From JBBDXA01 sp040902585 (lineage in GTDB: Bacteria > Planctomycetota > Phycisphaerae > Phycisphaerales > Phycisphaeraceae): DNA of 64,000 nt. The DNA is taken from contig JBBDXA010000228.1 of the NCBI GenBank assembly GCA_040902585.1, positions 6,697-70,696 of the forward strand, written 5' to 3'. Positions 50,714 through 58,465 of this stretch are shown here, piece after piece (the stretch's first letter is position 1; the number at the start of each line of letters is the position of its first letter). Below the pieces are notes generated by a model. That model saw only the letters and a list, made by a program, of their open reading frames with translations, had not been told where the DNA came from and made no database searches. The position numbers and the translations under genes are program-made.

Positions 50714-51583
50714 ATGCTCACCCGGATGATCAAAGAACTTCGCGAGTACCACGAACTCCTGTTCGCGCTGACTTATCGCGACATCCGCGTGAAGTACAAG
50801 CAGGCGGTGATGGGGATCGCGTGGGCGTTTTTCCTGCCGGTGCTGGCGATCGCTTCGGGCATCGTGTTCCGCGTGGTGATGTCGATCTTCAGCGGCAAGC
50901 CGCTGGAGCTGGCGTCGATCGTGGGTGTGATGGTCAAGAGCGTGCCCTGGATTCTCTTTGCCGCGATCGTCGGCGGCGCGTCCAACAGCCTGATCGCCAA
51001 CATCGGACTGATCACCAAGATTTACTTTCCGAGACACATCGTCCCGCTCTCGGGCGTACTCTCGGCCTTGTTCGACTTCCTCATCAGCGTCGCCGGCCTC
51101 ATCCTTGTAATCACGCTGATGGTGGTCCTGATCCCGATCGCGAATCCTCAGCCCACTGGCGAAGCAGCCTCGTTCGTCCAGACGACCAATCCGACCGGCG
51201 TGACACTCTCCTGGAGCCTGCTGCTCGTGCCCGTCGTGATCGGCCTGCTCGTCATCATGGCGACCGGACTGGGCATGTTTCTGGGCGCGGCCAACCTGTT
51301 CTTCCGCGATGTGAAGTACATTGTCGGCGTCATTCTTCAGTTCGGCCTGTTCTTCTCGCTCGTTTACTTCACCTACGAAGAGCTCGGCCAGTATGGCTGG
51401 GTGCTGCTCCTGAATCCCGTCGCCCCGCTGCTCGAATCGCTGCGATGCCTCGTCGTCAACGGCGCGATGGATCCGTTCCTCTGGCCCTGGGTCGGCTATA
51501 GCACCATCGTCGCCCTGCTCGCCCTGCTGCTGGGCAGCATCTTCTTTGAAAAGGCCGAGCACCTGTTCGCCGAATATGCGTGA
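50714..51583 (+). CDS. Polysaccharide ABC exporter permease, Wzm type
   Basis: A 289-residue ABC-2 permease with six membrane helices. The N-terminus has YHELLFALTYRDIRVKYKQAVMGIAWAFFLPVLAI, a family signature, followed by LIANIGLITKIYFPRHIVPLSG. Wzm permeases export O-antigen or other surface polysaccharides with a Wzt ATPase. The next gene encodes that ATPase. An insertion in the periplasmic loop (residues about 145-165, PQPTGEAASFVQTTNPTG) is longer than usual. The start codon directly follows the heptamer array, leaving no recognisable Shine-Dalgarno sequence. Confidence 0.92.
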   Translation: MLTRMIKELREYHELLFALTYRDIRVKYKQAVMGIAWAFFLPVLAIASGIVFRVVMSIFSGKPLELASIVGVMVKSVPWILFAAIVGGASNSLIANIGLITKIYFPRHIVPLSGVLSALFDFLISVAGLILVITLMVVLIPIANPQPTGEAASFVQTTNPTGVTLSWSLLLVPVVIGLLVIMATGLGMFLGAANLFFRDVKYIVGVILQFGLFFSLVYFTYEELGQYGWVLLLNPVAPLLESLRCLVVNGAMDPFLWPWVGYSTIVALLALLLGSIFFEKAEHLFAEYA

Positions 51584-51588
51584 GGAAA

Positions 51589-51697
51589 GGGCCAAGGGAA
51601 GAGGGCCAAGGGCCAAGGGATTGCGGATTGAACCTATTGACCAACAAACTCCCAAGCTGATAGCTGATAGCTGATAGCTGATAGCTGATAGCTCAAA
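51589..51697. repeat. Composite heptamer element: GGGCCAA x4, GATTGCG x2, spacer, GCTGATA x6
   Basis: Units of family A (51589-51616) join GATTGCG units (51619-51632); after a 23-base spacer five perfect gctgata units and one gctcaaa run from 51656 to 51697, ending three bases before the ATG of the Wzt gene. The same word order occurs at 36587-36685. Confidence 0.93.
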
Positions 51698-51700
51698 CCC

Positions 51701-52954
51701 ATGAATGAAGCCGTTGTCCAGGTTGATCACGTTTGGAAGAAGTTTCGCAAAGGCGAGATTCACGACTCGCTGCGCGAGCTGATTCCCGCGCTGTGCAAGC
51801 GCCTCGTCGGCAAAGGCCCGAAGCGCGGCGACCTGAACAACAAAGAGTTCTGGGCTCTCAAGGATGTGAACTTCGAAGTCCAGCGCGGCCAGTCGCTGGG
51901 CATCATCGGGCCCAACGGCGCGGGCAAGAGCACCATGCTCAAAGTCCTCTCGCGCATCTTGAAACCCAACCGCGGCAATTACCACGTCAACGGCCGCATC
52001 TCCGCGCTCATCGAGGTCGGCGCGGGCTTTCATCCGGACCTGAGCGGACGCGAAAACATCTACCTCAACGGCACCATCCTCGGCATGAAGAAGGCTGAGA
52101 TCAAGGCCCGCGAGGAAGCCATCATCGAATTCAGCGGCATCGGCGACTTCATCGAAACGCCGGTGAAGCGTTACAGCTCCGGCATGATGGCGCGCCTGGG
52201 CTTTTCCGTGGCCGCGCACCTGGAGCCCGATGTCCTGCTGGTGGATGAAGTGCTCAGCGTCGGCGATGCCCGCTTCCGCACCAAGTGCCTCACGCACATG
52301 CGCAACCTCGTCAAGAGCAACACCACCGTCATCTTCATCAGCCACATCCTCGAACAGGTCCGCAGCCTCTGCCCCAACACGCTCGTCCTGCACAAGGGCG
52401 AAGTGGTCTATCACGGCCAGACCGAAGGCGCGATCAAGAAGTACCTGAACGTGCTCGACGGCACGGCAGCCGCGGACGCCTCCGGAGGCGACGCGGAGAT
52501 CGCCAACATTCAGCTCACCGACAGGCACGGCAAGGAAGTGCTGGACTGGCAGATGAATCAGCCTGGCGTGCTGGAATTTGATCTGATCCTTCGCCGGGCG
52601 TTTGACGTTCCTTCGGTGATCGTCAATCTCAACACCCTCAGCGGCATCTACCTTGGCACCTTCAACACGCTGTTCGACGGGCAGGAAATTCCCAATGAGC
52701 CCGGCCGGTATCACATGAAAATGGTCTTCGACCCGATGCCTCTGAACGATGGCGACTTCGCGCTGGAATTCAAGGTCCACGAACACGAAGACCAGCGAGC
52801 CTGCATCTGGGGCACGCCTGAACCAAGAAGGTTCAGCGTGCGCGGCGGGAAGTACTTCGGCATGATCATCGACTGCAAAGGCCAGTGGACTATCGACTCG
52901 TCCGACGATTCGCCGATCAACGAACAGGCTCCCGTCATCGCCAGCCATAATTGA
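51701..52954 (+). CDS. Polysaccharide ABC exporter ATPase, Wzt type with C-terminal carbohydrate-binding domain
   Basis: A 417-residue ATPase. Walker A GPNGAGKSTML lies near residue 70, with VGAGFHPDLSGRENIYLNG, signature RYSSGMMARLGFSVA, Walker B LLVDEVLSVGD and the H-loop FISH. From about residue 260 a C-terminal domain (ANIQLTDRHGKEVLDW; PGRYHMKMVFDPMPLNDGDFAL) corresponds to the Wzt beta-sandwich domain that reads the capped end of the glycan. Such a domain implies chain-length control by a terminal modification. It pairs with the permease just upstream. The 5' leader is a GCTGATA array. Confidence 0.92.
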   Translation: MNEAVVQVDHVWKKFRKGEIHDSLRELIPALCKRLVGKGPKRGDLNNKEFWALKDVNFEVQRGQSLGIIGPNGAGKSTMLKVLSRILKPNRGNYHVNGRISALIEVGAGFHPDLSGRENIYLNGTILGMKKAEIKAREEAIIEFSGIGDFIETPVKRYSSGMMARLGFSVAAHLEPDVLLVDEVLSVGDARFRTKCLTHMRNLVKSNTTVIFISHILEQVRSLCPNTLVLHKGEVVYHGQTEGAIKKYLNVLDGTAAADASGGDAEIANIQLTDRHGKEVLDWQMNQPGVLEFDLILRRAFDVPSVIVNLNTLSGIYLGTFNTLFDGQEIPNEPGRYHMKMVFDPMPLNDGDFALEFKVHEHEDQRACIWGTPEPRRFSVRGGKYFGMIIDCKGQWTIDSSDDSPINEQAPVIASHN

Positions 52955-52991
52955 GTGACTCGATCAACTGAATCCTCGGGAGTTTCCTTCA

Positions 52992-53705
52992 ATGCCCAGC
53001 GGTCCGATCAGCCCGATGCCCTACGTCCTCTTCGCGGCCTTCCAGTACAGGCCCGCGTCGCTGCTGGAGCTGGGCATCGGCTTCGGCAAGTGGGGCCACG
53101 TCTTCCGCGAGTATCTGGAAATCACTCAGTCGTTCGATGACTACGAGCGATACAAGAAGGAGAACTGGACGATCCGCATCGACGGTATCGAAGGTTTCGA
53201 GCCCTACATCACCGATGCCCACCGTTACATCTACACCAACATCTACATTGGCGACTTCTGCAAGCTCATCAAAACCGCGGACACCTACGACGTCATCTTC
53301 ATGGGCGATGTGCTCGAACACGTGCCCAAGGAGAAGGCCTACGAACTGCTCGACGATTGTCTCGCCAAGAGCAACAAGGCGGTGATCCTGACCACGCCGA
53401 TGGGCTTCTGCGAGCAGGGGGACGCCTGCGGCAACGAATTCGAGCGCCATCAGAGCGGCTGGGTGCCGAAGGATTTTGACCGCTTCGAGCACAAGGTCGT
53501 GAAGCTGCTCGAAGGGAATTACCTGCTGGTGATTCTGACGAAGCCGGGCGTGGAGGTGCCGATCCTCAACTGGCATTACCATCAGCAGCCGATGCCGCCC
53601 TTCCGCCGCTTTGTTCGCAAGTGGATGTCGCGATTGCTCGGCTGGAAGCTGTTCACCAAGCTCGACAACTGGAACAAGTCACGCATCCGCAATCCTTCCA
53701 CATGA
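52992..53705 (+). CDS. Class I SAM-dependent methyltransferase
   Basis: A 237-residue methyltransferase. The SAM-binding motif I is LLELGIGFGKWGHVFREYL at about residues 19-37, the acidic end of strand 2 is in RIDGIEGFEPYI, and motif IV-like VIFMGDVLEHVPKEKA lies near 101-116. Its position directly after a Wzt with a C-terminal glycan-recognition domain suggests that it methylates the non-reducing end of the polysaccharide, a known stop signal for Wzm/Wzt export; this is an inference from context. The stop TGA overlaps the ATG of the next gene. Confidence 0.82.
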   Translation: MPSGPISPMPYVLFAAFQYRPASLLELGIGFGKWGHVFREYLEITQSFDDYERYKKENWTIRIDGIEGFEPYITDAHRYIYTNIYIGDFCKLIKTADTYDVIFMGDVLEHVPKEKAYELLDDCLAKSNKAVILTTPMGFCEQGDACGNEFERHQSGWVPKDFDRFEHKVVKLLEGNYLLVILTKPGVEVPILNWHYHQQPMPPFRRFVRKWMSRLLGWKLFTKLDNWNKSRIRNPST

Positions 53706-54811
53706 CGCAGCGCCCTTCTCCATCCGCACAGACACCGCTGCGCGTGGCCGTCATCGGCTGCGGCGCGATCGCCGAGCAGGGCCATCTGCCCGGCGCGGCG
53801 GCGCTGCCTGATGTCGCCGTCACCGCGCTCGTTGACAAGGACACCGCGCGGGCCGCAAAGCTGGCGGCGAAGTTCAACATGGCAACGACGCTTGCGGAAC
53901 CATCGAATCTCAAAGCTCACGCCGATGCCACCATCATCGCCCTGCCGCCCGCCCTGCATGCGCCCGTGACGATCGACCTGCTCAAACAGGGCCTGCACGT
54001 GCTCGTTGAAAAGCCGATGGCGCGCACGACCGGCGAGTGCGATGCCATGCTCGCCGCCGCGAAGGAAAGCGGCGCGACCCTTGCCGTCGGCCTCGTGCGG
54101 CGATTCCGCTGGGGCTATCGCGCTATCAAGACCATGCTCGAGCACGGCATGCTCGGACGCATCGAGAGCATCGACGTAAGCGAAGGCGGCGTCTTCGACT
54201 GGCCCATCGCTTCACCCTTCTTCCTCGATCGCAGCGCGGCAGGCGGCGGCGTCCTCGCCGATGCGGGTGTTCACGTGCTCGACGCTTTGCTCTGGTGGTT
54301 CGGCGATGCGAAGCAGGTCAGCTATCGCGATGACGACATGGGCGGTGTCGAGGCGGACTGCGAACTCGATCTTACCTTTGGCGACGGTGCGAATGCGCAC
54401 ATCGAACTCAGCCGGACGCGCAGCATGCGCAACTCGACCCTCATTCGCGGCGAGCGCGGCAGCGTCGAGGTCGGCGCCTACGCGAACACATTCTCATTCA
54501 CACTCAGCGACGGCGCAAAGGCAAACTCGCCCGGCTGGTCACTCGGCGGCGCACTCACGCGGCCTGATGCGGCGGCTGAGAACATCTTCGCCGATCAACT
54601 CGCTGACTTCGCCGCGGCCATCCGTGAAGGGCGCTCCCCTGCGGTCAGCGGTGAAGAAGGTCGGCGATCCGTCGCGCTGGTCCAGCAGTGTTACGCGCAG
54701 CGGCAGTCGCTCCAGCATCCGTGGGTGTTTGAAGGGGTTGCACAGGATGAAACAAGCGATCGCGCGGCAGGCGTGATCAGCAAACAGACGGTCGCGGGAG
54801 GTGCGGCGTGA
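53702..54811 (+). CDS. Gfo/Idh/MocA-family oxidoreductase
   Basis: A 369-residue NAD(P)-dependent oxidoreductase. The Rossmann start RVAVIGCGAIAEQGHLPGAA and the conserved VEKPMARTTGECDAM (Glu-Lys-Pro) lie in the N-terminal domain; the C-terminal domain has GGVLADAGVHVLDALLWWFG, where the D-x-G-x-H-x-x-D pattern gives the catalytic His/Asp. Family members oxidise or reduce sugars and sugar nucleotides. In this operon it probably makes a sugar precursor of the exported polysaccharide. It overlaps both neighbours by four bases (ATGA upstream, GTGA downstream), indicating translational coupling. The start ATG 53702 replaces a longer open frame. Confidence 0.88.
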   Translation: MTQRPSPSAQTPLRVAVIGCGAIAEQGHLPGAAALPDVAVTALVDKDTARAAKLAAKFNMATTLAEPSNLKAHADATIIALPPALHAPVTIDLLKQGLHVLVEKPMARTTGECDAMLAAAKESGATLAVGLVRRFRWGYRAIKTMLEHGMLGRIESIDVSEGGVFDWPIASPFFLDRSAAGGGVLADAGVHVLDALLWWFGDAKQVSYRDDDMGGVEADCELDLTFGDGANAHIELSRTRSMRNSTLIRGERGSVEVGAYANTFSFTLSDGAKANSPGWSLGGALTRPDAAAENIFADQLADFAAAIREGRSPAVSGEEGRRSVALVQQCYAQRQSLQHPWVFEGVAQDETSDRAAGVISKQTVAGGAA

Positions 54812-56085
54812 ATGAACGCAACAACACGCTGAACGGCCGACCCTCCCCTGACCCCTCCCTGGGAGGGAAGGGAATCGGGACCGTCCTTGTCACCGGCGGC
54901 ACCGGCTTCATCGGCGGTCGCCTCGTCGAAAAGCTCATCCTTGAGCACGGCGCGACCGTGCGCGCCGTTGTGCGTGACTTTCGCCGCGCGATTCGCCTTC
55001 GACGCTTCAACGTCGAACTCGTGCAAGCCGACCTGACGGATGTCGATGCCTTGAAGAAGGCCGCAGAAAGTTGTGACTACATCTTTCACTGTGCCTTTGG
55101 CGGCACCGGCTCGCTCGAAGAGCAACGCCATGCGACCGTCGAAGGCACACGGGCGGTGATCGAAGCGGCGAGACATGCACAAGTGAAACGCCTCGTACAC
55201 CTGAGCACACTGAGCGTGTATGGCTCACTCAATTGCGAAACGCTCGATGAAACCGCCCCTCGCCGCGCGACGGGCGACGCCTACGGCGACACCAAACTCG
55301 AAGCCGAGGAACTCGTTCTCCAGGCCCATCGCGAGCACAAGCTGCCCACGACGATCCTTCAACCCACCGTGGTCTACGGCCCGTTCGGCGGCTGGTGGAC
55401 CGCCGGTCAGATCGCGCGTCTCAAGGCCGGTCGCTTCGCCTTGCCTGAAACCGAAGGCGTGTGCAATCCTGTTTACGTCGATGACGTGGTCAGCGCGATG
55501 CTCCTTTCCGCGACACAGGATGAAGCCGTCGGCCAGACGTTTCTCGTCTCCGGCCCCGAGACTGTTTCGTGGCGCGAGTATTACGGCGCGATCGAACGCA
55601 TGGTGGGAAAACAGTCAATCGTCACGCTGCCGGTAGAAGAGATTCGCCAAAGGCAGAAGGTGCCTCGCAAGCCGCGCACAATTTTCGGATGGCTGTTCCA
55701 GGTGCTGCGCGACCGGCCTGATGTGCGCCAGCGCCTGGTGAACTCGCCGATACTTGGTTTGCCCTATCGCATCGCGTCGAAGCTGACGCCGCGCAAGTTG
55801 CTCAATGGTGTGAAGCGGCTGGTGCTGGGGAAGCATTTTGCGGGAGCGCCTTCTGATGCGAAGGCGCCGAGCGGCCCGCAGGACGCAATTGCGAAAGGGG
55901 CGGCACAGGCACCGGACACGCGCCCGATCGCCGTGCCCGACGCCGCCAGTCTGCCGCAGTTCACCTCCACCACGCGCGTCCTCATCGACAAGGCCCGCAC
56001 GCATCTCGGGTACAACCCGCAGTACGACCTGGCGCGAGGCATGTCACTCACCGAACAGTGGGCGCGCTGGGCCCGGTTGACCTGA
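54808..56085 (+). CDS. NAD-dependent epimerase/dehydratase (extended SDR)
   Basis: A 425-residue SDR. The nucleotide motif TVLVTGGTGFIGGRLVEKL begins near residue 25 and the catalytic triad is carried by STLSVYGS (Ser) with the Y-x3-K of AYGDTKLEAEELV. It probably converts a nucleotide sugar. The first ~24 residues (NGRPSPDPSLGGKGIG) are not SDR-like; they are the translation of half of a G-family repeat at 54838-54873. The GTG at 54808 overlaps the preceding gene. The C-terminal part (residues 310-380) is a loop rich in Ala/Pro/Lys (DAKAPSGPQDAIAKGAAQAPD). It ends the polysaccharide gene group. Confidence 0.85.
   Translation: MNERNNTLNGRPSPDPSLGGKGIGTVLVTGGTGFIGGRLVEKLILEHGATVRAVVRDFRRAIRLRRFNVELVQADLTDVDALKKAAESCDYIFHCAFGGTGSLEEQRHATVEGTRAVIEAARHAQVKRLVHLSTLSVYGSLNCETLDETAPRRATGDAYGDTKLEAEELVLQAHREHKLPTTILQPTVVYGPFGGWWTAGQIARLKAGRFALPETEGVCNPVYVDDVVSAMLLSATQDEAVGQTFLVSGPETVSWREYYGAIERMVGKQSIVTLPVEEIRQRQKVPRKPRTIFGWLFQVLRDRPDVRQRLVNSPILGLPYRIASKLTPRKLLNGVKRLVLGKHFAGAPSDAKAPSGPQDAIAKGAAQAPDTRPIAVPDAASLPQFTSTTRVLIDKARTHLGYNPQYDLARGMSLTEQWARWARLT
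54838..54873. repeat. Half G element within the epimerase coding region
   Basis: CGACCCTCCCCTGACCCCTC followed by CCTGGGAGGGAAGGG corresponds to one arm of the G1-G3 elements. It encodes the PSPDPSLGGKG stretch at the protein N-terminus. No second arm was found. Confidence 0.8.
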
Positions 56086-56155
56086 TCGTCGGTCTTTCCT
56101 TTACGGCGAACTTTGCCCATGCGGCAATCGAGGCAGTACGCATTAAGATAGTGCG

Positions 56156-57082
56156 ATGCCTATTCACCTTCCCCCGCTCCCTCCCGTTTCCCGCCGTCAC
56201 TTTCTTCGCGGTTCGCTGGCCGCAGGCGTCGCGGCCATGTTGCCGCGCGAGCTTTATGCCGCGGAGAAGGCGACCGATCCTCACACCTTCGCGCTGCTCG
56301 CCGACACACACATCGCACTCGATCCCAAGCAGGTCACGCGCAACACCAACATGGCGGACAATCTCGCCGCCGTGGGCAGGGAGATACTCGCGCTGGAGAA
56401 GCGGCCCGCAGGCGTGTTCATCAACGGCGATCTCGCCTTCAACCGAGGCGAGGTGAAGGATTACGATGTGTTCATCGATCTGATCAAACCCGTGCGCGAA
56501 GGCGGCGTGCCGATGCATTTGACGCTGGGCAATCATGACCAGCGAACGAACTTCCGCGATCATGTCCCCGGCGTCGCGCCGAGCGAGAAGGCTCCGCAGC
56601 CGGTCGAGGATAAGCAGGTGGGCATCGTCGAATCCCCGCGCGGCAACTTCTTCCTGCTCGACTCACTCAACGAAACCAACAAGACGCCCGGCAAGATCGG
56701 TGAAGCCCAGCTCAAGTGGCTCGCCAGCGCGCTGGACGATCGCAAGGACAAGCCCGCGATCATCATGGTCCACCACACGCCCGACCCCGGCCACCCCAAC
56801 ACCTCGCACGGCGTCACCGACACCGATGCCCTCTTCGACGTTCTCCTGCCCCGCCGCCAGGTCAAGGCTTTCATCTACGGGCACAGCCACGACTTCAAGT
56901 ACACGCAGATCGAAGACATTCACCTGATCAATCAACCGCCCGTGGCGTACCTCTTCAACCCGCGCAAACCCAACGGCTGGCTGCGCTGCACGCTGCTGGA
57001 AGGCGGCGCGGAGATCGAGCTTGTCGCGCTGGACAAGAAGCATGAGGATCATGGGCGGAAGGTGGGGCTGCGCTGGCGCTGA
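56156..57082 (+). CDS. Tat-exported metallophosphoesterase
   Basis: A 308-residue protein. The twin-arginine signal SRRHFLRGSLAAGVAAML is within residues 12-29. Calcineurin-like metal motifs are FALLADTHIAL, FINGDLAFNRG, TLGNHDQR, IIMVHHTPD and YGHSHDF, giving the full set of metal ligands (D-x-H, GD, GNHD, H, GHxH). It hydrolyses phosphate esters outside the cytoplasm, but the substrate is not evident. It is monocistronic. Folding before export fits a cofactor-bearing enzyme. Confidence 0.9.
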   Translation: MPIHLPPLPPVSRRHFLRGSLAAGVAAMLPRELYAAEKATDPHTFALLADTHIALDPKQVTRNTNMADNLAAVGREILALEKRPAGVFINGDLAFNRGEVKDYDVFIDLIKPVREGGVPMHLTLGNHDQRTNFRDHVPGVAPSEKAPQPVEDKQVGIVESPRGNFFLLDSLNETNKTPGKIGEAQLKWLASALDDRKDKPAIIMVHHTPDPGHPNTSHGVTDTDALFDVLLPRRQVKAFIYGHSHDFKYTQIEDIHLINQPPVAYLFNPRKPNGWLRCTLLEGGAEIELVALDKKHEDHGRKVGLRWR

Positions 57083-57179
57083 TTGAGACGCACATCACGA
57101 AAGGGGGCAATTGTCTGTCCTACAATAGTCGCTCGTTATGTGAACCCATTGAGCCACGTTGCTTCAGGAGTCGCCCGCT

Positions 57180-58397
57180 ATGCCCGCCCCCGCCGCTTCC
57201 GCCCCACTCGAAGTGCCGCTTTCCAAAGATGAAATCCAGCGCTACTCGCGTCACCTGATTCTGCCCGAGGTCGCGCTCGAAGGCCAGAAGAAGCTCAAGG
57301 CGGCCAGTGTGCTGTGCATCGGCACGGGTGGACTCGGTGCACCGGTTTCGATGTACCTCGCCGCGGCGGGCATCGGGCGCATCGGGCTTGTCGATTTTGA
57401 CAAGGTCGATTTCTCCAACCTGCAAAGGCAGATTTTGTTTTCCACCAGCGATGTCGGGCGGCGGAAGACTGAGGCGGCCAGCGAAAGACTCAAGGGCATC
57501 AACCCGCATGTGAAGATTGAAATCCACGAAGGGCACTTCAACAGTTCCAACGCGCTGTCGATCATCGAGAAGTATGACGTGGTGATCGATGGCACGGATA
57601 ATTTCCCGACGCGGTACTGCACGAATGATGCGTGCGTGCTGCTGAATAAGCCCAATGTGTATGGTTCGATTTTTCGATTTGAGGGGCAGGCGACGGTGTT
57701 TGATCCGCGGCGGGTGGAAGGCGAAGGCGCAAGCGGCAAACGGAGAGGTCCGTGTTATCGTTGTCTTTATCCTGAGCCGCCGCCGCCGGGGATGGTGCCT
57801 TCGTGTGCGGAGGGCGGTGTGCTGGGCGTGTTGCCGGGCGTGGTCGGGTGCATCCAGGCGACCGAGGCGATCAAGCTCATCCTCGGCAAGGGCAAGCCGC
57901 TGACCAATCGGCTCATGCGCTACAACGCGATGGACATGCAGTTCAAGGAGTTCAAGATTCGCCGGGACCCGGCCTGCCCGATGTGCGGCGACAACCCGAC
58001 GATCACCGAGCTGGTGGACTACGAACAGTTCTGCGGCATCCGCGGCGAAGAGTCTGACACGATCATCCGCGACGCCGGTGCCATCCCCACCATCACTGTC
58101 CAACAGCTCAAAGCGAAACTCGAAAGACAAGACAACTTCGTCCTCATCGACGTGCGCGAGACGCACGAGCACGACATCTGCAACCTCCCGCAGGCGAAGC
58201 TGATTCCGCTCGGCTCCGTGCCCGCGAAGCTGAGCGAGTTCGATCCGACGAAGGCATACATCGTGCATTGCAAGATGGGCGGGCGCAGCGCCCAGGCAGT
58301 GGACATCATGCGCAAGGCGGGCCTGAACGCGACGAATGTGACCGGCGGAATCACGGCATGGGCGAAGGAGATTGATCGGAGTATGCCGGTGTATTGA
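57180..58397 (+). CDS. MoeB/ThiF-type adenylyltransferase fused to a rhodanese domain
   Basis: A 405-residue fusion. The E1-like domain holds VLCIGTGGLGAPVSMYLAAAGIG (ATP-binding), DFSNLQRQILFSTSDVGRRK, VVIDGTDNFPTRY and two C-x-x-C zinc pairs (CYRC near residue 190 and CPMC near 265). From about residue 300 a rhodanese domain has the active-site loop VHCKMGGRSAQAV (Cys). Such fusions activate the C-terminus of small sulfur carriers (MoaD, ThiS or CysO) and can load sulfur onto them. The ATG at 57180 follows AGGAG with good spacing. The partner carrier is not in the window. Confidence 0.9.
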   Translation: MPAPAASAPLEVPLSKDEIQRYSRHLILPEVALEGQKKLKAASVLCIGTGGLGAPVSMYLAAAGIGRIGLVDFDKVDFSNLQRQILFSTSDVGRRKTEAASERLKGINPHVKIEIHEGHFNSSNALSIIEKYDVVIDGTDNFPTRYCTNDACVLLNKPNVYGSIFRFEGQATVFDPRRVEGEGASGKRRGPCYRCLYPEPPPPGMVPSCAEGGVLGVLPGVVGCIQATEAIKLILGKGKPLTNRLMRYNAMDMQFKEFKIRRDPACPMCGDNPTITELVDYEQFCGIRGEESDTIIRDAGAIPTITVQQLKAKLERQDNFVLIDVRETHEHDICNLPQAKLIPLGSVPAKLSEFDPTKAYIVHCKMGGRSAQAVDIMRKAGLNATNVTGGITAWAKEIDRSMPVY

Positions 58398-58442
58398 GGG
58401 GCAGGAGGGGAGGAGGTAGAGGAGGTATGGGGAGGTAGAGAA
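58398..58442. repeat. Purine-rich GGAGGTA-type repeats
   Basis: Words such as aggaggtagaggaggtatggggaggtagag repeat between the MoeB-like stop and the ThuA-like gene. The unit is irregular (7-9 bp). Confidence 0.6.
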
Positions 58443-58465
58443 TGAAGGCGCCGTGAAGTCCAGGA

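Noticed and set aside
421..51697. CRISPR-like interpretation of the repeat loci
   Set aside because: Units are directly adjacent without unique spacers, only 7-9 bp long, and no cas gene is present.
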